Positions 47,297-59,199 of a stretch of 64,000 nt of DNA are shown piece by piece. Within the stretch, counting starts at the first letter, position 1, and the number at the start of each line of letters is the position of its first letter. The DNA lies in assembly GCA_023333565.1 (NCBI GenBank), contig JAJKFH010003075.1:496001-560000 (forward strand). Direction: 5' to 3'. A program made the position numbers and the translations under genes. A model generated the notes under the pieces. It made no database searches, was not told the origin of the DNA, and worked only from the letters and a program-made list of their open reading frames with translations. This DNA is from Puffinus mauretanicus. Lineage: Eukaryota; Chordata; Aves; Procellariiformes; Procellariidae.

Positions 47297-47537
47297 CTGA
47301 GCATGATGTCACGTGGTATGGAATACCCCATTGGCCAGTTAGGTTAGCTCCCTCCCAGCTTCTTGTGCACCTGGCAGAGCATGGGAAGCTGAAAAGTCCT
47401 TGACCAGTGTAAGCACTCCTTAGCAACAACTAAAGCATCAATGTGCCATCAACATTCCTCTCATATGAAACCCAAAACACAACACCACACCAGCTACTAG
47501 AAAGAAAATGAACTCTATCCCAGCCGAAACCAGGACA

Positions 47538-48935
47538 GATCCCTGGTTTCATTTTCTGTACTAGTTTTGGCAAGGTCTTTTGGCCCCACTGCACAGATAT
47601 GACAACACTGAGTGCCACAACACCTATCTTCAGTGAAATTAGCAGCCTGGTGGTAGGTACATAGATTTGTTATGAAATCTATATGGAGTTCGGAAGCTGG
47701 CCAGCGAGAGACCACTGCAAGATGCTTCCCTCCAGGCATAGGCTCTTTAATCAGCACTATTTGTTGCCTCTCTGTACTTGGGCTTTGCCCAGTGTCTCCT
47801 GAAGCCCAGTGTCTGACTTTTCTCTCAAGAACCAACAAGGAGGCAGCAGTACTTTTATCTGATACTTTACTGGTGAGCACATTCATCCAAGACATCTGAG
47901 TTCACTTTCCTTTTCTCCTACCTTAATTCCTGCATCTCTTTTCTGGCAGGATTAGATCCCACACATCAAGCTATCAGCTAGTCTTAGGCAGGATGAGGGG
48001 AGAAGACACTCTTCATGCTTCTTCTTAAAACAATTCTTGTTGTAAAATTCAGGATTAATGGGGACAGAAAAAGGATTTAAGAATAGCCTGACTTTGTAGC
48101 ACAGTAGTTAGCAAACCCATTTGGGAAAGGAAGGTTATGTGGCAAAGACTGTGAAGCAGGCAATAGAAATCATATGCTGACATTACTGCTAGCCATGCCT
48201 TTCTCCTATAGTTGTAGTGTATAGGAAATGGAGAGCAATGACGGTTTTGTATGGAGCCCCTTCAAGTAGACATATTCCAAAGGTACCTGTAAGACCAGGC
48301 TGTTCTTCTGAGATAGATGGAGATGTGTGGATGCCTGCTGGGGCATAAGTACTTGATCACCACCGAGTGACTGAGCCTTTTCAAGACAGCATTTTCTAGG
48401 CATGCTCAGAAACAAAATTGTAGAAACTGGGGAAAACGTAATGCAATCAATTGATGTGCCAAAAGACTCCTGGGTGTTCTGAGGATTATACCTTTTCCAT
48501 GCAGACTGGATATAGCTGCCCAAGCCCTGCTGTGGGTCTGGTCCAGAACATCTGTGCATTGGAGTGTTTCACCAGTAAAATGCAGATAGTGTCCTTGTCT
48601 ACCCAAGGGTTCAGGTATTATGCCCCATTATCAGATAAATATCTAGCATAAAAAGGACAAAGAAAAGTTAGCAGTGTCCCTTTCAGTCTGTAAGCTGGTA
48701 GGTAAATACCATTCCAACTTGATGTGGGATGTTTTGAAGGGCAGAGAAGTAAAAGGCCAACATTTCAAAATTACAGGTAACTTGTGGAGAGACAAATTTG
48801 TGATTTTCCAAACTTGGTTCCGAGTGGTCCTGAGAAGCCAATAGGAGCTACTGATTCCCAGACTTTCTGAGACCAGACCCTAGGAGCTGCACCTGAGTCC
48901 CCTAAAAAAGGAAGCATCTGAGATCAGAAAAATTT
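47538..48935. other. Intergenic, no gene recognised
   Basis: Unsupported overlapping frames (47515-47899, 48206-48651). No repeat is recognised. Confidence 0.5.
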
Positions 48936-48939
48936 TGGC

Positions 48940-49015
48940 GGAGTACCCTATGTCACACAGTAGGCTTGTGCCGAAGCCAGGGCCCAGCATCCTTTCTCCA
49001 AGTTCTCGTAACAAT
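48940..49015 (-). repeat. MIR-like SINE fragment (5' half)
   Basis: TATGTCACACAGTAGGCTTG, then CCGAAGCCAGGGCCCAGCATCCTT, parallels the reverse-complement MIR segment 'AGGTCACACAGCTAGT...AGAGCCAGGACTAGAACCCAGG...CCT'. Moderately diverged. Confidence 0.5.
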
Positions 49016-49860
49016 AAGAACAACCTCCTCAGCAATTGCCTTACAAAAGGTTTGAACATCAGGTTACCCAGAGACATGAGCAGATAGTAGAGCAGTGATG
49101 TACAAATGAAAGTCCTACACTTTGACCTTCAACCACATGAAGCCCCATTACAATAAATATCCAACAACACATCCCTTTCCACACCACATGGATGCTGCCT
49201 TAGGTACAAAGGTACTAAAATGACTGTTCCATGTAATAAAACATGGTGGGAGAAATTATGAAGTATAAAGTGAGGTTATTGCCTTCACTGCTAATTAAAG
49301 TTTACTGTATCTTCTTGCAGCTTTGTTTAATGGGCTCCAACATATCATGGGGTGTTTCTTTAAAGAATTAAAAGAAAGCTCTTTTTAAGGTCACTCACTT
49401 GACCTCAATTCATTGTGTTGTGAATGCGGTATTGTAGTAGCACATATTGTGTGGGGTACAACACCATGTGCTGCTCCAAGACTCCCGTGGTAGCTAAGCA
49501 CAAAGGACTGCGTTAACGATGGTGTGTCAGCCTTAGCTTTGAATTTCTGTGCTTGAGTGCTAGTTTTCATTACTGACATATAATATATGGTGTTAACCAT
49601 TTCAGCACTTAACTGTGCACCAGGGATGCACCACTGCTTGTGCTTGGAAATGGCCATTTCTGAAGTGCCAATGATCTGAGGTACAATTATTATTTTATTA
49701 CTTAATGACACCAATTAGGGCAAACATTGTCAACTAGCACACAATGATCTCAGCACCACAGTGTGATATAACTATTACAGTGAGCACCATGGCTTGATAC
49801 TAATGCCATATAGGGAATAAAAAGTTTTCAGACTTCCGATTTGGCCAAAAATTCTGTGTT
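49016..49860. other. Intergenic, no gene recognised
   Basis: AT-rich. A 107-codon minus frame (49714-49391) has no match and no transcript signals. Confidence 0.5.
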
Positions 49861-49864
49861 CTGA

Positions 49865-49955
49865 GGTTTTCACTTTGTTTCTTTGTGCCTTCATTTCCTC
49901 CTCAGATAAATTCTGCAAAGCTCTTTGAATATCACTAGTGCTTTATGTAACACGT
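49865..49955 (+). repeat. MIR-like SINE fragment (3' half)
   Basis: TTTGTGCCTTCATTTCCTCC, then AAATTCTGCAAAGCTCTTTGAA and GTGCTTTATGTAAC, follow the MIR/related-SINE 3' layout 'CTGTGCCTCAGTTTCCTCATCTG...AAAGCGCTTTGAGAT...GCGCTATATAA'. Confidence 0.55.
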
Positions 49956-50215
49956 TTCCTCCCACAAAAATTTTCTTAGTAGTAACTCATGGCACTGTCC
50001 TCGGGGCATTTTGAATGGCTAAATCCTTGCTTATTTTCAGTTTTCCCTTGCATCCTTTTCCCAGTCTGCTAGCTGAGTGTAGGTCCGTGTTTACAACATA
50101 CATCTCAGGCTGCAGCTGCTGTGGACCCTCTTGTTTGGTGGAACTCTGTTACTTTGGTATCTTGGCTCTTTATCTGGCTCGGGTTGCTTCCTCCTCAATA
50201 CATGTTCCACTCATG
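49956..50215. other. Intergenic, no gene recognised
   Basis: Nothing supported. Confidence 0.5.
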
Positions 50216-50217
50216 AG

Positions 50218-50265
50218 GCGGGTGATCCAAAGCCCATTGAAGTAAATGGAAAAATTGCTGTTGAT
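50218..50265. repeat. Ancient amniote palindromic repeat fragment
   Basis: GTGATCCAAAGCCCATTGAAG followed by TAAATGGAAA is nearly exact to the amniote repeat block 'GGATCCAAAGCCCATTGAAGTCAATGGAAA'. Confidence 0.6.
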
Positions 50266-51589
50266 TAAATTATTTCACATCTGCACTCCCTGGCTCTACC
50301 AGCTTCTTCCATTGTCCACACATCCTGATTCACAAATGTTTTAAATGAGAGCTTTAGGAACATGAAAGCCTTTGGGGCAATGGTCTAAAGAGACAGCAGA
50401 GGGTAAAATTTGTGAGCATTATATTGCTATAGCTGTAGTACTTCCATTAATCAGTACTGAGCATCTAAGTGAAAAGCCTGCCTCCATCAGGCAAGGAAGG
50501 CTTGTATTTCACACACTCAGACACACAGGCAGCCCCCATCTCGGAGTGTAGCTCATCAGGAGGATTATTTCCTTCCAAATGCAAACTGAGCATCGACTAT
50601 GTTTTGCCGGAGGATTTGGTTTGCTTTGCTGTTTCAATTTCCATTCCTCTTTCATGTGAATGGAGGGCAGCAATAACACCAACTGCCCAAGAACCTGATT
50701 AAGGGTGTTGCAGAGTAGGAATATGTGATAAGCGCCTGATCTCGGGGGGATGTCAGCCTGAAGGAGAGTGGAGAAGCAATGCCGAAGCAGCTCTGTCACC
50801 CTCCTGAGCTCCTGTGGGGATTGTCACTGCTGGGGCCCAGCAGATGTGTCTAAACTGTGGGACCCAGGGGTGTTGTCCAGCTGCATTCTGATGGCAAGCC
50901 TGGATGAAACCCAGAGGCTTCCATCCCCCCTTCATCCCCAAATCCTGGCGTTCACTGGGGGAAAGTCTGGGAACATGGGGAGAGAGGAAGCCAAATCCTG
51001 CACATAGCCTCCTCTCAGGATCAGAGATTCATGACAACACCCTTCATTTAGGTGCTGCCCCCAGTTGCTTCTTTAAAGTGACTCCTTGTGGGGACCCTTT
51101 ATAGGATGGAGTGTAATTTATACCTGGATTTCAATGGACTCCCCAAAACAGTTAAAATGGCAGAAAGGGGTATCAGTAGACCTCATTTTCTGGTGTCAGT
51201 AGCGGAAATTCAAGTGAATTTTCAAAAAGAAGGGGCTGTTTACCAATATAATTTTTGGAAGCAGTCAGGATGCAATGTACAATTATGGCAACTGTGCACA
51301 TGCATTTGGTAAAGGTCACATGCGTTTAGTGCTCAACAACTCAAATATCGTCTCCAAGATTTTCTCATTTGATTTTTTTCTCTTTCTCTCCATTGCTCCT
51401 ATGCCCACTGTCTCTCTGAGCTGGAGTGTTATTCCAGGCACAAAGATTATGAGGTAATTACATACAGCCAAGCACAGATGTGGAGGGTAGACATTCAGCA
51501 TTATGAGCTCACCTGTCCTTAGGAGGAAGTTTACAAACATTGAGAAGCTGTTTAAAAGCGTTCACAAATCTTTTGAGGTTTGTCATCTT
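50266..51589. other. Intergenic, no gene recognised
   Basis: A GC-richer patch at 50720-51000 with opposing shadow frames. Otherwise AT-rich. No repeat is recognised. Confidence 0.5.
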
Positions 51590-51790
51590 CCATTAAGACA
51601 TGGATTCAGCTTTAGCAATGGAACAGATGCTGGTTTGTATGCCTGAATTATATAACTTTGTATCAAACCTTTCTGTTCATTACTAAAAGAATAGCAACGT
51701 CATTACAGTTATAAATATAGTTACCAAGGAAACCAGTTTATCATAATTGACTATTTATCCTTGTTTCATTCTTTATCCCAGTTTCTTTAT
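51590..51790. promoter_or_regulatory. Candidate conserved element with RFX X-box
   Basis: Holds GTTACCAAGGAAAC at 51720-51733, a near-perfect palindromic RFX X-box (GTTRCCNNGGYAAC type). It is preceded by ATAGCAACGTCATTACAG (half-CRE-like ACGTCA) and followed by CAGTTTATCATAATTGAC. The mix of X-box, TAAT and GATA-like cores without transposon sequence suggests a regulatory element. Confidence 0.4.
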
Positions 51791-53185
51791 GTTCTCTATC
51801 CCACTGCACCTGAGCTTTTTTTTTTCCCCAATTAAAAGATATGGTAAACTGCTGTCAGGCTGGCTAACTTGTTGATCCACATCTTAATAGAGATGGATAT
51901 ATCTTGCCTGCAAAGTTTAAATCTAGATTTTTTTTCTTTTCCCTCTTTAGTTTTTGGGGCTAGCAGAGGAGTCTGTCAGTTTATTGTGCCCATACTATTG
52001 AAAAGTGACTTGGATTATAGTATTTCCAAATTTGTGTGCTGCCACTAAAAACATAATGAAGGAAAGAGGAAGCAATTCTTGGCTAACAGTTGGAATTAGC
52101 TGCCCTGAAATGTTTAAAATAATCAAGGAAAAGAAGATGTCACATCCTGTGGTAGAGGAAGGAAAGGACTTGGCTTTCTTTGCCAGGACCTCGAAGCATT
52201 TCTTTTCTACAGCAGTTGTCTGAAGGTGATTTTGTTGGGTGTCTTTGGTCCTGATTTCCTACCTGTGCGGCAGGTGTAAGCCATGCCATTGATTATTGAG
52301 ATCAATGACATTACTTGCACAAACTGAGTGAAACACTTCGCTGTGTGAGTGATGATGGGAACAGTCCCTTTCCTTGAATTCCCCTGCATTGTCATTTTAA
52401 GATAGGTGAAAGCTTTAGCTTTGGCTGAATGTCACATCAATTTTATTATGTCTGTAGGCGTCTTTGTTTTTAAAATTCATGACAAGTTTCTTGCAATACA
52501 TTTTTACTACATTACAGCCACCTGTTCTACCTTGGTGGGTGGCTGTAAATCTGGGACTGTCCTTTTGTGTGTGTGTACATGAATGATTGTTTCTTTATAC
52601 AGCATATTAGGAGCTTCCAAAATGTATTCATAGCCTGGACCATCCTGGGGGGACACATGCATGTTTTGTGGCTCAGTTTTCCTTTTCTGCCACCACAAAA
52701 GAGTCACCTGGGGTCCCAAAGCAAAAAATTCTTGTCCTTCCCATGGGGCACCTTTTATCTAGGCCCAACATATGCATTTTATCCATTTGTAGCCCCAGTC
52801 ACTTCACTTGTACAAGTTTGCTCCTAGATCAGCTTCAAATAAATAATTCAGATTCATGTGAATCTTGACACGCCTTTACATTTTTATTTGTCAATATCTG
52901 ACCTACCTAAAGAATGTCAATTATAGATACTGTGTATTAGGAAAATATGCAAGCACCTCCCTAGTGTCTCTTTGGTGCTTCTGGAGTTGGATTCAGCCAA
53001 CCATGTTCAGCTCAAGCGCTCAGCTCCCGTGGAGCCACAGGCAGGTTGGGTCAGGAAGCCATTTCTGCTCCCTGGAGGGGAGCCCACTTTACCCTGTGGT
53101 TCAGTGGTACAATTGGCCTGTGGGGTGAGGTGTTGAATGTTAACCTAGGATGGTCGACATTCAGTTCCTGGCCTTGTCGCCATTG
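51791..53185. other. Intergenic, no gene recognised
   Basis: AT-rich. Frames at 52005-52223 and 52507-53128 overlap on both strands and have no match. Confidence 0.5.
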
Positions 53186-53189
53186 TCTG

Positions 53190-53340
53190 GGTCAGGCTTG
53201 GAGCCACAATCTCACCTCCATGTGCCTGAATTTCCTATTTTTAAAATGAAAATAATGATATTTACTGTCTCCTCCTGTCAGTTTAAAAAATTGCTATTCT
53301 TCCTGGTGGTGTTACACCTGAAAAGCCTTGTAAATCTGTT
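53190..53340 (+). repeat. MIR-like SINE fragment
   Basis: CAATCTCACCTCCATGTGCC, then TGAATTTCCTATTTTTAAAATG and AAAATAATGATATTTACTGTCTCC, follow 'ACCTCTCTGTGCCTCAGTTTCCCCATCTGTAAAATGGGGATAATAATA', with CCTTGTAAATCTGTTCG at the 3' side. The layout is intact although diverged. Confidence 0.65.
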
Positions 53341-55595
53341 CGTCTCAAAACTGTAGCTTTTTGACACCTATTAAAGTGCCAGAGGCCTAAGAGATAAGTG
53401 CATTTGTTTTATGGGATGAATTACAAATAAACTAACTCAATACTTTATTAGCACCCTGGGCTGACTTCAGGTAGAGGTTTATGGGCTTGCTTGTTCATAG
53501 CCAATGGAAGCTCCTGGGGGCAGAGCCTTCTCTGTCTGTATATTTGCTTTTAAGAGCTGTAAAATGATATCATTATGCAGAGGCTGTCCAGTTTCTTGTA
53601 CAATAGTATAACCCAAATTCGTGGGCCACGTAGAAGGCTCGTGATGATAGAAAGCGGTCTCAAGAGTCAATGCTGCAGGCTAGTCTTTTATTAATCTCCT
53701 GCAAAATGAGGTCCCACAGCAGCAAATCACACAGCGCTGACACATTTAGTGCTCGTCTTCCCTAGTTCACATAAGGGGAAGAGCTCTGCATCCCCATTTC
53801 TGAGAGAATGAGGTGCAGCATGCGCTCTGTCTAAGGAAGAGGTTGGGTTTGCCAAGAGCACCAGATGAGACATTGATGAAATCCTGGGAGCGCCTGTGTA
53901 CTTCTGGTGGTGTGGATTGTAAATCACAGTAAGGGATGTCGATGCTTTAATTATGTGTATGTGATGGTCTATGTGTTTGTGCTTGTGGGTTTTTTATAAG
54001 TACGGTAAATGGAGAAGAGAATCTGGCCTGGCTCTGAGGCTGCTGCTGCTACTGGCGAGGCGGGAGAACATTTTGGCAAAGCAGTATATTTATTTTTTTA
54101 AACCTCCCTCCACAGCCCCTCCTGCCGTACTATATTTTTTTTTTTTAGGATTTTTTTTGTGTTCCTTATCTGAGGTGCTGCTGGGACTGGCCGTGTGGTC
54201 CAGCTTACTGAGCTCTTTCCCATTTATCTGGTGTGGTTCCCAACCTATGATTTAACAGTGGTGTGTGCAACCAAAAGAGAAAAACAATGTTTGATCTGCT
54301 AAAACGTACCTTAAGAGCAAACACATACACATTGATGAAGGTATCAGCTGGGTTCTGCCTACAGTTATGTCAAACAAAGTATGCTAGGAAGTGCCAACTT
54401 TCCTTTTGTGCTGTGACACCAAGCGCTGCCAAAAGATATTAAAAAGCTTGCGTGAACTAGGTGATGGCAGCTGTAACTATCTAAGTTATTGCCTGGCAGC
54501 TGTAATGCTTCTTCAGTGCTGCTGGCTGCTTTTTATATTTGGTTCCCCATTTGTTTGCCCTTATTCTAGCAACCGATACCACCAAAGCAGGCAATCAGTG
54601 TGTTACAGCACATGGCCACTTGCTACTGCAAAATAGGCAGCTTAGTAGTGGCAATTGAGAGACTCTCATGCAGCAGCTGATATAAGTCATATTTCTTTTG
54701 GAAGAGAATCAACATAGTGCTTTTTTTTGTTATGTGTCAGTATGAATCCAAGAAACCTTAGATGAGTCGATGGCAAAAGGCAAACACACACGCACGTACA
54801 CACACACACACTCACACGCACATACACACAAAAATGCAGCTTTCCGTGTTCTTTCTGTGTTGGCTCTAAATGTGCTAGAACAATATAGCCAGCTCCCAGC
54901 CCCTGCCAATCCTACATCTGCTCTCTAAAACCTCCAGCAAATAAGAATTACTGTGGGGTTGTTTAACCAACGCTTACAATATACACACTTTTCATTTTTC
55001 TGTCGCTTCTATCTCTATGCTGGTGGCAAAGGTTTGAGAGATAATGGAGAATGATACCCACTGGGCACTTGCTTTTTCAGTGCTGTGAGGTGGGCAGTAG
55101 CCACCTAGATCTCTCTGCTGGCAAGTTTTGGGGCATAAAATGTTTTTCATTGCTATAGGCTTTTGGGAAATTGTCTGCACTGTGGGGGGTCGGTTTCTGC
55201 TGGTTTTAGGGTGGGTTTTTGTGTGAGGGGAAGGCTTTATATTTTGTGCTCTTCTTTTGAGTTTCCTCTTTTCAGTCATTTCTTAAATAATTCCTACAGT
55301 TCATGAATGTAATATTTCTGGGAGATATGTTTCTTCTTTTCTCTTTTCTCTTCCTCATTTCTAACCCAGCCTAGTTTTGAAAGTAGTGTAACATGATAAT
55401 ATTCTTGAAGCGTGATCAGCCTCAGAACGATTTCCCCAGCATGGAAAATGGACTGAAGTAGTAGCTGCATCTTGCAGAGGATAGGGCAGAAGATCTCAGT
55501 TGAGCTTTTAGATTTTTTTTCCTTTACCGTTTAGGCTCAGCTGTTACAGAGACCTGAGACAATTGCATGTTGTCTCACAGTAATAAGACACCATA
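53341..55595. other. Intergenic, no gene recognised
   Basis: AT-rich with a degenerate CA microsatellite (54784-54830). Frames at 53971-54255 and 54391-54636 lack support. Confidence 0.5.
54784..54830. repeat. Degenerate (CA)n microsatellite
   Basis: ACACACACGCACGTACACAC-style interrupted dinucleotide repeat of about 47 bp. Confidence 0.9.
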
Positions 55596-55599
55596 ATAA

Positions 55600-55720
55600 T
55601 TCTTTCCACCAAAGAGTCCCAAAGCATTCATGAGTGTTTAATTACCTATTCCATTTCACAGATGAGGATGCTGAAATGCAGAGCAGTTAAGTGATGTGAC
55701 AAAGGACACCTAGGTATTTG
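55600..55720 (-). repeat. MIR-like SINE fragment
   Basis: AGTCCCAAAGCATTCATGAG, then CCATTTCACAGATGAGGATG, CTGAAATGCAGAGCAGTTAAG and TGATGTGACAAAGGACACC, match the reverse-complement MIR 3' end and core in order. Confidence 0.7.
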
Positions 55721-56476
55721 ATAATGTAACTTCAAAAAGAAACAGCATGTTATTAATCTGTTTCCCATCACAGTGACTGGACTGTGCTTACCATCAATGT
55801 GACTAAAGAAATTTGCATGGCTTCAGAGCCTTGCCTCCAAGCTTATTGCTTAACTGTTTTTTTTTTCCTCGTATGCTGTGAGTTTGAAAATCCCCAGTTA
55901 CCTCTGAATCTTCTTGTTTGTGTTTCAAGAAGACAAATGCATCATTATTATTTCAGAATGTTGAAGAGATTTACAGAAAGTGCTGTAAATGGTAGTGTGT
56001 TGGTAGAACTGGAGGCAAATTCTAATTCACCCGTAGAAGGCTCACATCTGGCATTACAGATTATGTCAATCCTATGGTGAGTACTCTGGTGCTAGGAAAA
56101 TTCCGTGCTGGCCCTCCAAATTGTCTATGAATTTCTCTTTGTAAGAAGAGATTTCTGGAAAAACGTAATTCCTTCCTTCTGTTGCAGAAGTCATACCTCT
56201 CTCCTCAGTGAAGCATACTGAGCAAGAGGGGGTTTATTTTGAGAATTCAGATGAGTTATGCTAGTTCAAAGTTCCCTTGACTAGGTGGAAACCTGCACAT
56301 GCACAATAATTTCATGTGGAAAGGCTGGCATAGCTTTAGGAGAGAAAACACCTGTGGGGTCTGTGAAGCAGCCTTGTGTTGGTTAACCTGATACCTGTCA
56401 TCTTCCAGAAGGTTTTCATTGCTGAAATGAGCTGAAATAAGCTGACCTGTTCTCTGATTGCCCCAGCACTTGCTTT

Positions 56477-56504
56477 CTTTCTATCCACTTTTGTGGATAG
56501 AAAG
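56477..56504. repeat. 12-bp stem, 4-nt loop inverted repeat
   Basis: CTTTCTATCCAC (56477-56488) and GTGGATAGAAAG (56493-56504) are perfect reverse complements around TTTT. Pairing extends with GC and TT/AA beyond a 4-nt TTTC bulge on the left arm. Confidence 0.9.
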
Positions 56505-59117
56505 CAATGCTCATGAGTCAGACGTGCTCGTGGGCAACAGCTCCCACAAAGCCACAGTGGGATGAGTCCGTGCCTTGCAGACTGCAGCAAGTGTTACTCT
56601 TTATATCCCACACGTATCAGCGGGGCTGAGAGCACTCACCTGTAGGCTCCCAAACCACTTCTGGTAGCAGAGATGTTCTTTGCCTCTTGGTATGCTTGAC
56701 TGCCTGCAGAAAACCATGTTCCTCTCCTCATTATCACTCTCAACTTAGAGATCTGGGGCTCCTGTTATGTATTTAGTTGGTCACCCACAATCAATGGCCT
56801 GTTCATCAAATCTTGTCCGGGAAGCTTTTAAAGTAATATCCTATCATCTAAATTAGTTACTTAAAACCAATAAAATAAGGTGTTTGGTAGGAAAAAATTA
56901 CCTGTTTTGTTTTTTTTCCCTCTGTTTTCTTTTTGGCATGGTTGCTTTCTCTAAGGTCATAGAACAATCCAAATCAACTTTCACCATTATTTTCCATTAA
57001 TAAATGCAAAATAGGTTACTTGGAACCTCTTGTATTTCCATTTTTTTCTCTCAAATAATACCATAAAATCAAATATATAAATGCTTTCTTCTAAGAGTCT
57101 CATATCATTTTCAGCTCCAATGCATTCATTCTTTTTTTTTTTTCCGGGGGCTGATTTGAGCTGTTCCTTCCCTCAAGAAATGTGCGCGCGTGTGTGTGTA
57201 ATGGAAATGCTGACAGACCCTTAACTATAACAGCACGAAAGGCGCCACTAAAATAACAGTGGAACAGATGCTGTCACCACTGCCCCTGGTGGGGAAAGAA
57301 GATGAAACAGAAGGGCATTAGAGTTGGTAGATGGCAAATTAATCCTATTGTACTAGCAGCTGCAACCACCGAGATGCTAGCATTCATGCTTAGACACTTC
57401 CAGTACACCAAGCTCTAGTAGGGGTAGTTGGAAAGGATGAGGCAATGAAAGGTCACTGGAGCTGTTTTCATCTGAATAGTAATAATAAAAAATGTTGGTG
57501 TATGTTCTCTACTATGACTAGGCTGTTTTTACCGTGGCAACCAAATCGAAGATCTTTCTGGTATTTTGAGACACTCAGTCTTTCCCAAATGCTGAAGTAT
57601 AATCCTAATGTAATTTTGTTTTCTTTTTTTTCCCAAGCTTTCAATGCTGAAACTCTGAATTTAGAACATGGTAATGAAAGTTCAGATCTCTTTCTTATGC
57701 TTCTATTAGCAGGCAAAAAAATCACCGTTATTTTTAAACTGTGAGTAAGGAAGTTATAATTGTCATTCCTAAGACAATCTGGGTGATTTTGTGGGGGTGT
57801 TGCAGAAATTCAAACCCAGAAAGACCTGTGACCTGAAACGGTTGGATTAAAATAGGAATCTTGTTTCCAATGAAGGCCGAGTGGATGGTGTAAATCAGAA
57901 TTTGAGGGGCTCAATTTATCCCTACAGGATTTTTTTTTTTTGTGAAAACTTGTTGAAGAGAGCTGTGCAAACAATAGCTTGTGTAAGCCAAAGCTGGCAT
58001 CCAGCAATTCTTAATGTCTGAATGAAAGTGCTTTTTTTTTTTTTTTTTCCTCCACAGTACATGTTGCCAAGAAAACAAGGAGTAGTTGCTTTAAGCATTT
58101 ACAAATGGTAATGCACCAACAGCTGGTCTCAATCCAACTGAGCTATTGTAGGGGTATTAAAAAGACAGGCCAGAGTTTGAGATCTACTGCCAACCTCCCT
58201 TGCAGAGTTAGGGAACATTTTACTTGGAAAAAAAAGGTCTTCTCTTCCTGCAGAGATCCACGGCTGTATTCTCCCGCAGAGCCTGAGCCCTGCCTGGCAG
58301 AGTAGGCAAAAATACATTGGTAGGCCAAATGCTTCTTTGACATGAAAGTGTAGAATCCAATAGGTCTCCAGCTAGATTATTTATCTCAGTCTAATATTAT
58401 AGTCTTCATCTGTGTTTTTCACATTCTGTTCATTAGATGAGTAGTTGTTTCATGTGACTATATTTTTATAAATTTTCTTGTTTTCCTAGAAAAATCTTAC
58501 AACTAAGTGAATATAATACCAATATTAAAGAAATTAAATTAAATCTTCTGAATTGAAGGATTGTTCTGAAGCGGGTTTCATCTGAAAGACTTTTCTCTTT
58601 TCTGCAAAAAGCACTCACACTCTTTTCCCTATCCAGCAGGAACTGTAAAATATTTTTTTGGGCTTCTAGGTTTGTAGGTAACTATAATACTAAATAATAC
58701 TTCTTTTCAAATATAATTACAGATGAACCATGTTTACAGCAAATGTCCTAGAGAGAGCAATAAAAATTATTATTTTTCATTCTAAAGGCCTCCGTTATTA
58801 GCAGTGCATTTTATATATGCTGCCTTTTCTGAATAGAAATGCAGTGTTTGGCTTTTCTCTGAAAGATAAATGAACCTATTTGTTGATGTGCCACACTTGA
58901 GCTGGACATTTATGTGAAATAAAAAGGACCAAATTAATTGTAAAACAAAACAAAACACTCCCCCAACAAAAAACCCCAAACAAACCATCACCCAGTAAAT
59001 GTGAAAAATGTACCTTTTTCTTCCGTGCTAGAGATATTTGTATTTCTTGGGTGTTCACAGATAGTGGCACAATGCCCACTTGTTTAGGTTTGTGTATGTG
59101 TGTGTATGTTTGGTGGG

Positions 59118-59136
59118 TTTTTTTTTTTTTTTTTTA
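59118..59136. repeat. (T)19 homopolymer with adjacent (TG)n
   Basis: A TGTGTATGTGTGTGTATG tract (about 59090-59109) is followed by 19 T. Low complexity. Confidence 0.95.
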
Positions 59137-59199
59137 CAATCATATGGCTTGGTTCTGTTTTCCAGATCTTGTCTGAGAGCTGCTATTTGAAATAAAAAT

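Larger units (their letters stand above)
46995..47537 (-). mobile_element. Solo LTR of an avian endogenous retrovirus
   Basis: A 543-bp element with retroviral LTR ends: TGTCGTGGTTT at the left, AACCAGGACA at the right (imperfect inverted termini TGTC.TGGTT, TG...CA). It is flanked by GATC at 46991-46994 and at 47538-47541; counting the terminal A, AGATC repeats on both sides. This is a 4-5 bp target-site duplication. Transcriptional sense is minus: on that strand a TATATAAACT box (47287-47296) is followed about 165 bp later by ATTAAA (47124-47129), fitting U3-R-U5 order. It contains a (TTA)n/(TTG)n tract. The left part, with CCGCTCGCTCAGCCCC, belongs to the U5 side. No internal retroviral genes or second LTR are present, so it is a solo LTR from LTR-LTR recombination. 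The small frames across it are chance. Confidence 0.88.
55721..59195. other. Intergenic, no gene recognised
   Basis: AT-rich. It includes a hairpin at 56477-56504 and T runs at 58032-58048 (followed by CCTCCACAG, an acceptor-like string without a recognised exon) and 59118-59136. Unsupported frames lie at 55784-56080, 57445-57744 and 58105-58343. Confidence 0.5.

Noticed and set aside
58058..58107. Exon after the strong T17-CCTCCACAG acceptor-like string
   Set aside because: The T run is a simple repeat; the 50-nt segment to the GTAATG has no coding identity or partner exon.
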